Source: Pyrocephalus nanus (lineage: Eukaryota > Chordata > Aves > Passeriformes > Tyrannidae). From it: a stretch of 64,000 nt of DNA. Numbering within the stretch: position 1 is the first letter of the stretch; each line of letters starts with the position of its first letter. Below are positions 54,940-64,000 of this stretch, one piece after another. Under the pieces are notes generated by a model that was not told the DNA's origin, did not search any database, and saw only the letters and a program-made list of their open reading frames with translations. The position numbers and the translations under genes were made by a program. The stretch spans positions 2,061,001-2,125,000 of the forward strand of contig CM076263.1 in the NCBI GenBank assembly GCA_038380795.1. Reading direction: 5' to 3'.

Positions 54940-55300
54940 AAGGTTAATGCACCTGGGTAGCAGCCGAGAGCGTTTGCATGCAGAGGGATCATTAATCCAT
55001 GCAGTAATAATTTGTGAAATAAAAATCAATCTTGGGAAGGAGGCAAAGCCTCTAGTTCCAAAGTAATGGACTGCCTTTTGCACTGCATCTCGTTAAGCAA
55101 GACCCAAATACATAATGGGCTCAATTTCCATGAAAGGCTTCTCTGCAACCCAGAAAAAAACTAATAGCAACCCTAAACAAGATGTATCCATATCCTGCTG
55201 CCTTTCAGGGCCCGGCAATTGCAGCTCAATTAGCGCAAGCCGGCCCAGGCATGGCAGGATGGTTTTAAATGAAAAAAAAAGCTGCAACATTTGTTCCAGG
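54940..55300. promoter_or_regulatory. Candidate conserved non-coding element
   Basis: Repeat-free: GAGAGCGTTTGCATGCAGAG (octamer-like TTTGCAT), ATTAATCCATGCAG with an OTX/PITX-type TAATCC at 54993-54998, AACAAGATGTATCC, GGGCCCGGCAATTGCAGCTC and CAATTAGCGCAAGCCGG. CpGs are retained. No consistent frame. Confidence 0.4.
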
Positions 55301-56486
55301 TAGCTGGAGCTCCTGGGCGGATGGACCAGACCTGCAGACGTGGATGGCAACATCAGGCCCTTGGTGAGATCACACGATGGGCAACAGCGTGATCCTCACT
55401 GTGATCCTCACTGAAGGAGCTTTAAGGGGGCTCAGCAGCCTCTCAGTTCCTCTCCACTTGGAAAGAGAAAGGGAGCACGTAGAGGGCTGCAGGATGCCCA
55501 GTGGCAGTGCTCCCACAGCCCCAGACAACCTCATCCACGCCTCTTTCTGCTCCTGTTGGCTTAACAGGGAAACAACCCGGGGCCAAACGCAGAAGCCAAA
55601 GAGTCCGTGATGCCTCAGGCATCCCCCTCAGGCAAGGCTTGGTCCAGAGGGCTGCTGAAATCCATCATGAGTCCCTACAGGTAAACAAAACGAGAGACAA
55701 CTGGGAGGGAAAAGTGGGCTTACCTATGGAGCAAAGAAATCTTTGAAATAATATGTTTCTTTGAGAAACAGCCCACCAGCTCCTCTGTAGAGGAGTAATG
55801 GGGTCAGATTCATTCCTCGGTTCGACACACAATGAAATACCTTTTTTGTTTCAACCTGCTCGCCTGAGTTAAGGTGGTATCAAAGCTGCTGTGCTGTAGG
55901 CATCTGATTTCTGCCAGGATCCCAGAAAGAAAAATCACGCTTTATCACTTGCTCCTTAGGTTGAAATCTGTCCCTTTCACCCTCTCCCTGCCTTCCAGGG
56001 ACTTTAATTTGAATTTTCTGCTTGGGCTGGGCAGGTTTCTTAGACACTGTCACCGGCAAGGTGGGTGGCATCTCCAGATGATTCCATCAGGGAAGACAGG
56101 CAGGCTTACTGCCAAGATACAGCCCAGCCCCGAGTGTGGAGGTGTCACTCTGTAATACTGACAAAGTACAAAATCCAGTCCCAATAATCCTCTTAAGTCA
56201 GAAAAGAAAATAACTGGTGTGATTGATAACCCAAAGACAATCAAAGTGTTAAGGATTTAGGGAAGGTACCATACATACAGAGTATTTCTAGGAAGAGCTA
56301 CACAGTTTAAAGGGCTGTTTTATTTGGGTGTTCTTCCTTTTTTGATACACTAAAAGAGAGCAAAAATAACAATTATAATCTGAAAATGCACTGAAATCAG
56401 CTACAGACTTACCAATGACTTGGATTGATTTTCAATCAGGCTTTTAAGGAGCACAACAGAAGTATCAATTAACAACAAAATAATCA
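55301..56486. other. Unique sequence, no gene recognised
   Basis: Mixed composition. Open frames of up to 93 codons in both strands, without domains. No element is seen. Confidence 0.5.
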
Positions 56487-56792
56487 TTACAAGTAAACAA
56501 AGACGGTAAAGAATAAACTAGGACAACACTGGAAATCAATATCATTCAAGGAGAGAAAATCAGTTGAGTTCAGTTCAGGGATAAGAGATTCAGCAAAATT
56601 AATGCAAAGAACTGTTGGCTGGGGGTTTTCCACTACTCTTTGGGTGGTGGAAACCCCGAACTGAGGAGCCATGTCCTCGATGAACTCGGGTGCCACCGGT
56701 CTGTCAACTCTCCATTTGAGCCCTGCAAAGTGTGATTCCCCCGTGGTGTTGTTTGCACAGCAACCTGAGAGACTGGATATCTGATTCCCACT
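56487..56792 (-). other. Coding-textured open frame, unidentified
   Basis: The minus-strand frame is open from an upstream stop at 56793-56795 to the stop just below 56487, 102 codons. The middle reads GESHFAGLKWRVDRPVAPEF then IEDMAPQFGVSTTQRVVENP. That part favours G/C at third positions, keeps CpGs (CCGGT, CTCGATGAACTCGG on the plus strand) and contains no low complexity. A weak acceptor-like CTTTGCAG precedes GGCTC at about 56722. No ATG opens the frame before the middle; GTG at 56694-56696 does not count as a start in a eukaryote. The lower part (SLIPELNSTDFLSLNDID) is AT-rich and less coding-like. It could be an internal exon, a processed-gene fragment or chance. Confidence 0.22.
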
Positions 56793-58034
56793 TTAATTAA
56801 TGGGAAATGAGCATCCCCGATGCCTCTCTCAGGTGTAGGGGTGATGTTTTCAGATGTGCAAGGTGCTTCAAACTAAAGAAGGGTGCAGAGGCAGATGGGC
56901 ACCTACAGCTACTGCTGTAGAAATCTAAAATGTCTGGCAGTTCTCGTGGAACTTACTTGTTTCCTTCATGCTTTGGAAATACCATGTTGTCTCATGTGAC
57001 ACTCCTGGGAGATGTGTTGCTTTCAGCTTTACCAAGCGGAACTTTTTCTGCCCAGAGGGCAATGGGGTTAAATTAGCAACAATTTCATAGTCCAAATATT
57101 CCCCAAAAACTTGAAATTAAAAAAAAAAAAAAAAATCCTCGCATTTTTTACTTTCCCAGCTTTCCATCTATCCTGCGGGATTCCTTCCACAGCCAGAGTT
57201 GACTTGGATGCAAATACTTCAGGGGGAAAAAAAAAAAAAAAGAAAAAAATGTGTTAAACCAGCAAACAGGCCGATCAAACAGTAACACTACCTCAAGATA
57301 CCTTTTGGAGAGGTGATACAAGACCTATTTTGAACTTCTGAGCTCAGTTTAGCCTTACTGAGAGATGGTTTGCACCACATAGCTTCCTCCAGCCAAGGCT
57401 GTCCAGTGGTAATGTTCTCCTGTGACTCCTCTGTGATTCAGCTAGAGTGAGGGGAGAAAAATATCCCTGTAGAAATGTCAGGTCTGTAGAAGGACCTGCC
57501 TAATCTTACATGGTAAGATGGTTCCCACTTTCCAGCTGATTTTTCAAGTCATTCTTGAGAGACAAAGAAATCCTCTGATAAGTGAATAGCCTTGTCCTTA
57601 ATTCTGGTGGCAGCTCTCTGCTTGCAAGCCCTTTATCTTCGTGTATTGGGCTTTAAGGACATCACAGACTACTGCTGGGTTAAAAAATGGGCATTTTTCC
57701 CTTTCTACTGCATAGCAGGATAGCTTTGAGATAGGCAGCAGGCAAAGGGGGAGAGCTGGGCCCTTCTTTGTTACACACTTGGTTCCACACCTCAGCATCA
57801 GGTCACTGACTAGATGTGGAAGTATTTTTCCCCCCTAAGGATGGACCACTGGGCTTTTTTTCACTCAGGTTTCCTTAATTGCACGGGACACAACCCATTT
57901 GTCTTGGCAGCAATTACCAACATCAAGAGACTCTTGGGTTTGAGGAGGCTGCAAAGCCCCTGGCCCTGGGAAGTTCTCCCAGGGATGTCCCTGCCCAAGG
58001 GAGCCCAAGGACTCCAAGAGGGAAACCAGGGGCA
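56793..58034. other. Unique sequence with two short A-runs
   Basis: A-runs at 57119-57135 and 57227-57249. No retroposon, RNA gene or plausible exon is seen. Confidence 0.5.
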
Positions 58035-58075
58035 AATCTCTATACTATATATATATATGTATATAAATATATGGA
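58035..58075. repeat. (AT)n microsatellite
   Basis: CTATATATATATATGTATAT then AAATATATGG. Short, interrupted. Confidence 0.9.
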
Positions 58076-58461
58076 TGGGTTTTTTTTAACGTAACTAGTG
58101 CACTCATAATTCTTCATACTAATCCCATCCCTGGCACAAATCTTCTGTCTCAATCTTCCTATTTTTTTCCCTGTCCACATTTTGACATCCATTAAATTCT
58201 CAGTGTGCCCAAAGCTTACCAATACGGCACAGTGCTTTATCCAGTGGCGTCAGTCCATCAATAAAGCTCAGCTGTTGGGTTTGTCTGCTCTCCTGCATTT
58301 TCGGATTATTGTAAATTATGTGGATGCTGGAGCCAGCGATGCCGATGTGTCAGTGCCAGGTCCTGAGGTCTGCGCTGGATCCCCTGTGCTCCAGCAACAC
58401 CAGGAATGAGGCAGAAGTAAGGCTTTCCCATCACTTCCAGGGACATACAAAGCCACCACTG

Positions 58462-58560
58462 GCAAAAACAAAAACAAAAACAAAAAAAACCACAAAAACA
58501 AAACAAAACAAAAAAAAAAAAAAAAAAAAAAAACAAAAAAAAAAAAAAAAAAAAAAAAAA
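58462..58560. repeat. (CAAAAA)n / poly-A compound tract
   Basis: CAAAAACAAAAACAAAAACA units, then CAAAACAAAACAAAAC and A-runs of about 25 separated by single C residues. Purely A and C for roughly 100 bases. No retroposon body is recognised upstream. Confidence 0.95.
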
Positions 58561-58639
58561 GCAGTGGCCTGTGCTAAAACTCAGCCCGGCAGGGAGGGGA
58601 CAAAAACATGAGCAGCATCTTTCTCCTTGGCTGTGACTT

Positions 58640-58920
58640 TCCACTCATCTTCTCTCTTTTCTCTCTCCAGAATGAATGTACAATTAAAACACAATCAATC
58701 TCTGTGACATTTCCAAAGTGTGCAGTCAGTGCACCGGCTCCTCTTGTAGCCTTGGCGAGAGCCCAGATTTCTTGGGAAAAAAAATAAGCTCTCGACTTTT
58801 CCCCTCGGAGAAACTCAGGATTAAAGGTTGTCGCATGGGGACAAATCAAGCATCAAACTCGCTGTCAACAAATTAATGCACTGAAGAGACTTCTCTGAGT
58901 GACTCTTTTCAGGTTTAGCA
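58640..58920. promoter_or_regulatory. Candidate conserved non-coding element
   Basis: Repeat-free: GAATGTACAATTAAAACACA, ATCAATCTCTGTGACATTTC, GTGCACCGGCTCCTCTTGTA, CTCGACTTTTCCCCTCGGAG, GGTTGTCGCATGGGGACAAA and AAATTAATGCACTG. Several CpGs survive. No open frame of note on the plus strand. Confidence 0.38.
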
Positions 58921-59096
58921 GTAAGTGGGGATGGTTAATTCTGATGGTAGCCAGAAATTTGCATTCAGTAGCTCCGTGTAATGTGGGAAACGGGTTTTTG
59001 TACTAGAAGTGACTTGTAACACCTTCCTTTATAAAAAAATAAGGGGAATAAGAGGTGAGAAACCTATTAGATGAAAAGCCTCTTGTTTTGGAGGGA

Positions 59097-59112
59097 AAAA
59101 AAAAAAAAAAAA
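59097..59112. repeat. Poly-A run
   Basis: Sixteen A residues within AT-rich DNA. Confidence 0.9.
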
Positions 59113-59379
59113 GGTATTCCTAGTTTATAGTTTATTTTATTTGTCATCTCAACACAGACAGGAAGAAAAATATCAATATTTAAGACTACCTCTAGCAATT
59201 GTGTGTTTTGTTTTTCTATTTATACACCCTCAAGGTGCATAGAGGGTTATAGCAATGCCTCAGGTCACACTCATAATAATGGGAACCTCACTTTTATTTT
59301 TTTTTCCCCATCTCTCTTTAAAACAACTCTATTAGTACTGCGCAAGCTACCTTAAGCAGCATCTGACATATACAAACTG

Positions 59380-59760
59380 TTGCCTGTAGGTTGCCTGTTT
59401 GTTTGATTTTCTGCAGTGTGAAGGTTGAGTTGAGTCATTTTGCACCCAATTACTTTGCAGTAAATTTGTCGGATGATTCTTGTCGTGCCGTATTGATCCA
59501 ACGTGTCACCTTGAACTTGTTTATTGACACATCAAATTCCGAAGGCAGCCCTGTTCAATTTACCACTTCCCAATTATGGCATTTATATGATGTCACTGAA
59601 GCTTCTTGTCACGTTCAGATGAGGCCATTTTCCCCCCTCCACCACCAATCACCTGAGCAGCGGTTGCCATTTTTCTCTGACCTTTCCCGAGACAGATGGT
59701 GGTTCATAAAATACATCATTAGCACACATGTCATTTTATCTTGCCTGGATTTTTTAAGTG
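59380..59760. promoter_or_regulatory. Candidate conserved non-coding element (strong texture)
   Basis: Repeat-free 380-base block. CACCTG E-box at 59650-59655, CAGATG E-box at 59693-59698, TGACCTTT (nuclear-receptor half site) at 59678-59685, a CACCCAATTACTTTGC word and TGTCGTGCCGTATTGATCC with retained CpGs. The 142-codon plus-strand frame (59391-59819) across it has no domain; long open stretches are sometimes seen by chance in CNEs. Confidence 0.42.
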
Positions 59761-59822
59761 AAAGGTGCTTTGTTCAACAAAAGATTTTTCAATTTCTTCC
59801 TCCACGACGGTGCTGCTAAATA

Positions 59823-59901
59823 GGATTCCTGTCGTGACACCCAAGAAGGGGGTTCATCCCCGACGGGTTCACCGGAGGGATTCGCGGCGTGACACCAGGA
59901 A
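59823..59901 (+). repeat. A-B-B-A direct-repeat block, CpG-dense
   Basis: Unit A (GGATTCCTGTCGTGACACCC at 59823-59842), unit B (GGGGTTCATCC near 59849), unit B again (GGGTTCACCGG near 59865) and unit A again (GGATTCGCGGCGTGACACCA at 59878-59897). All are in the same orientation with small mismatches. CpGs fall inside both A copies. No known element is recognised. Confidence 0.6.
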
Positions 59902-61604
59902 AGCTCCATCCTTGGCCTGAGATCTGCATCAATGCATGGTCCTGGGAGCTGCAGGACCAAGCCTGCTGCTCTTGACACACGAAACAGATGTGGGAAATGG
60001 GATGTTGATGTGATGTTCACCATGGGAGGTGGGCGTGACGCTCTGCAGATGGTCGGAGGTGAGCACGCAGAAGCAATGGCTATTCCCTTTGCAAAATAGG
60101 ATTTTCAGGATTTGCATGTGCTAAGCTGAGTATACTGATACCAAAGATGCTGAAAATAACCTCCTTTTTCACCCAGAGGTGTTCTGTTTTCTTTGCGACT
60201 GTCCATTCAGCTTTTTAATAGCTCAGGGCCTGTGCAAGAAGAGTATTTTAGAGAGCATTTGCCTCTTTTAGCTCACTATAATATCTGATGTAAATAGCTA
60301 GAAATATTATCTGGACATCTTTTTCCCTTTGAATTGACTCAGCAACACACTTGAGGTTTTAGTATTATTGGTGTTTGAGCCCCACTGTTTGAGTTTAAGA
60401 TGTCTACGTGATTTCTAAGGTGAAGTCCCTCCTCTCACTGTGCAGAAACTCTGATGTAACCCGGAAGACAATCTGGGGCCAAGACAGGTTTTGTTGTTTG
60501 AGGCTCCCCTAAGGCTGAGGTCAGTGTTAAAGACAAATAGAAGAGACATGCACTCTTCCAGCACATGATTTATCACTTGCCAAAATGTGCCCAAGAAGAA
60601 AGCCAGGGGAGGGGGGAGAAAAGCTACCACAGCAGAAGAAAAGATTATCTTCCTGGCAGTTCCTCAGTTATGATGCCAGTGGTGTTTTAAAGTAGCTGGC
60701 ACAAAAACATTTCCGAATCCAATTTCATTAAATATAATTTCTTCTTCTTACTTGACACTGACTGCTTTACTTCCCCATTTCCCTAACAGAGGACATGATC
60801 ATTTGTGCATCACTAGAATTTAGAAAAAAAACAAACAGCATCTCTCTCTAAATTCCTGAACGCCCTGGCTCACTTCACCACATTCTCTCATTGCAAGTTC
60901 AAGTGGCTCCTGTTATTTCCTGCAAAGATTTTACCTACATCCCTCCTTCAGTCTGATCCATCTTGTGCACAGCTCCCAGTGTCTCCCACTTTTCTGTTAT
61001 CAGGTAAGCCACGGATGAGCATTAGTTTCCCTTTCCAAAAGTCTTTATAAGACATTAAAAATAATTCCACTTCCTAGCCCTGAAAGGATTCAAAATCTCC
61101 ACGTCCACTGGGCACTTGTCAATTGCCAAAAATTTTCTGTACACACACACAGATGTCATGGCAGCAGGGGCTGTGGCACAGCCAGATGCTTGCACGTGGT
61201 TTGCATTCTGGCTTGGAACCATCACTGCCTTGTCTACCAGGGGATTTGCAGATATCCTCCTCCATGCAGGAGGCAACAGCCAAAGGGGATAATATCCCAA
61301 TTTCCAAAGCAGGCAGTGAAGAAAAGGGCAGACATCTTGGGACACCAGGTCCAGGACAGTCTTCTGAACCAGAACCAGAACTTCCCAATAGACAATCAGG
61401 AATATGAAGCCAGGGTCATTTCCAAGCACAGCAGGACGTGCTGGCTTGCCCCGCTGCTCTGATAATTACTGAGGGTTCATCAGGTCACAAGCCTGAAGAC
61501 TCTCAGACCTGTGCACACAAAATCCATATCTTGTCAGACAGAGTGGGTTTGGCAGTCTTGTGGAGCTCCTCCAAAATCTTAACCAAAGAAGGCCCTTGGC
61601 AAAT
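59902..61604. other. Unique sequence with one candidate exon
   Basis: AT-rich until 60660, then mixed. The minus-strand frame 61055-61429 (124 codons) and the plus frames over the same bases have no domain. An ACACACACACA microrun lies at 61141-61151. The candidate exon at 60952-61003 is listed separately. Confidence 0.45.
60952..61003 (+). other. Candidate 52-nt exon
   Basis: The acceptor-like CTACATCCCTCCTTCAG precedes it and the donor-like ATCAG|GTAAGC follows. The segment is open in at least one frame. No family is recognised; short splice-like pairs occur by chance. Confidence 0.13.
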
Positions 61605-61930
61605 CATGGGATCTTAGAATATCCTGAGCTGGAAGGGACTCACAAGGATCACCAAGTCCTAGCCCTGCACAGGACACCCTAACAATCCCACCCTGTCCCT
61701 GAGAGCATTGTCCAAATACTCCTTGAGCTGTGGCAGCCTTGGGGCCGTGCCCACTGCCCTAGGAAGCCTGTTCAGTGCCAACCAACCTCTGGGGGAAGAA
61801 CCTTTTCCTGAGATCCAACCCAAACCTCTCCTGGCACAGCTCCAGCTGTTCACTCGGGTCACGTCCCTGGTCACCAGAGAGCTCAGTGCCTGCCCCTCCT
61901 CTGCCCCTCGTGAGGAAGCAAAGTTTGGGG
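61605..61930 (-). mobile_element. CR1 LINE 3' fragment (antisense), 'actcgatgatcc' subfamily
   Basis: CTTAGAATATCCTGAGCTGG, AAGGGACTCACAAGGATCAC, CCTGTCCCTGAGAGCATTGT, CCAAATACTCCTTGAGCTGT, GGAAGCCTGTTCAGTGCCAA, GAACCTTTTCCTGAGATCCA and GTCCCTGGTCACCAGAGAGC. The order is the antisense of the same subfamily seen in sense at 22478. About 325 bases, modestly diverged. Confidence 0.93.
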
Positions 61931-62563
61931 CTTGCTTGGTTTTGGCTGGAATGACACATCTTTGTTTGCACCACTGCAGTTCTCTGCACACGCTCTCAAA
62001 TAAAATGGGATGGAGAACAAACGCTCTGGTAGATACTGGATTTATGACATGCCAAGTTTAAATAGCACCCATAAGGCTTAAACCAGCAGCAATGGGGAAT
62101 CCATTTTTCAGCTGCAGCAAGCACACAAGATCTCTCCCTCCTCGCTGGGTAAGCTGATGCTGGGTACCAATTTCCCGAACTCCTCATGCCAGGAAATCAT
62201 GCCTCCTCCTCCTCCTCCTCCTCACGTGTGACTTAGGGTTCTTTTGTGGGTTCTTTCTGAAGTCCAGAAAGATACTAAAATAGCAACCATGCTACTTAAG
62301 AGTATCGGGTGACTTAGAGACAGCCCTTAGATACCAATTAACCTCTGTGCCAGTCTCGGTCTGGTGTGCACACTCTCATCATGACGGCAACTGTTGAATA
62401 ATTAATCCCTTAGACTAACAAACCATTGCTGGGCTGCACTCAGCTTCCTCTTCTGCTCCTTTATGCACTGATGGCTAATTTTTTTGTAATTGATTGTCAC
62501 CCTATTTGGAAGGGCAATTTTATTTCTTTATGTGGATATGGTGGTATTCTTAGTAATATGAAC
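61931..62563. other. Unique sequence with a short (CTC)n run
   Basis: A (CTC)n microsatellite of seven units lies at about 62202-62222. Otherwise single-copy-looking sequence up to the purine array. Confidence 0.55.
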
Positions 62564-63533
<970 letters not shown>

Positions 63534-64000
63534 TCTTTACACTCTATAAGAACAAAAATCTCATTCTGACAACTAATTGAAGAAAAATGCATTTTGGTTA
63601 CAATGATGGTTTGGTCTGCTGTATTATTTTACACAAAACTCTAAAAATTAAAAATTACCTCCAGGGAGTAATTCTTTATTTTATTTTTGCAAATATTAGA
63701 TAGCCCATTTCCATCTTATTGAACATATTGTCACTCTAAACTGGCAGCTCATTTGTTATTCTCAGAGCATTCTAAAGATACAGAAATAATACTACAGAGA
63801 ATACAAATAGCTACACGTGTCATGAACACTTTCCAGGATATAAATTTGTAGTCATGGAAGAATTTACTGATACATCATTGTTTTGTTTTCAAGTCAAAGA
63901 AATACACTCTTACATTTCATGCGTAAAATTGTATGCAATGCTCTGCTGCAAACACATCAATTAATAATAGAGGCCCAGATTTTGTGGCTCTTAGAGCTTT
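63534..64000. other. Unique AT-rich sequence, no feature recognised
   Basis: AT-rich DNA beyond the purine array to the window end. No element or exon is seen. Confidence 0.5.

Noticed and set aside
61055..61462. 124-codon minus and 90-94-codon plus open frames
   Set aside because: Mutually overlapping, no domain and no coding texture.

Overview
This window reads as nuclear DNA from a bird, probably a passerine or close relative. The main evidence is more than twenty copies or fragments of chicken-repeat-1 (CR1) LINEs. Most are truncated at the 5' end and end in the CR1 3' signature (fixed C-terminal ORF2 reading, short 3' UTR, degenerate ATTCTATGA-type octamer tail). Poly-A runs, GT, AAAC, GGTTT and AT microsatellites, CpG depletion and AT-rich unique sequence between repeats also fit a vertebrate. 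Nothing suggests prokaryotic, organellar or viral content.

I find no convincing protein-coding gene, tRNA, rRNA, CRISPR array or endogenous retrovirus. Every long open frame lies in a CR1, in a purine microsatellite, or at a length expected by chance. The window is therefore intergenic or intronic. Four short segments have paired splice-site-like signals (75-165 minus; 1394-1471, 51824-51926 and 60952-61003 plus). One open frame (56487-56792 minus) has coding-like codon texture. All five are leads, not gene calls.

Layout. Positions 1-4.2 kb hold CR1 fragments of both orientations plus one much older CR1-like ORF2 relic. Positions 4.2-12.8 kb are mostly unique AT-rich DNA with a few repeats and three blocks that look like conserved non-coding elements (CNEs). 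From 12.8 to 14.7 kb lies a roughly 2-kb, very diverged antisense CR1-like LINE. A MIR-like SINE relic sits at 16.1 kb and a weaker one at 31.1 kb. Positions 17-31 kb alternate younger CR1 copies with candidate CNEs, opposed C- and G-tracts near 20.8-20.9 kb and small CpG clusters near 23.1 and 26.3 kb. Positions 31-45 kb are sparser and include an imperfect palindromic relic at 39.15 kb. Positions 45-60 kb are densest in candidate CNEs. A hierarchical homopurine microsatellite almost 1 kb long dominates 62.56-63.53 kb.

My best reading is a gene-poor regulatory landscape of the kind that flanks or fills introns of vertebrate developmental regulators: many unique AT-rich blocks with homeobox-core, E-box or TCF-like motifs, between retroposons. 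Conservation cannot be measured here, so the CNE calls rest on composition and motifs and carry low confidence. I cannot name the locus. No undescribed system is evident. The most checkable leads are the old repeat relics, the open frame at 56.5-56.8 kb, the A-B-B-A CpG repeat at 59.8 kb, the palindrome at 46.23 kb and the purine array.
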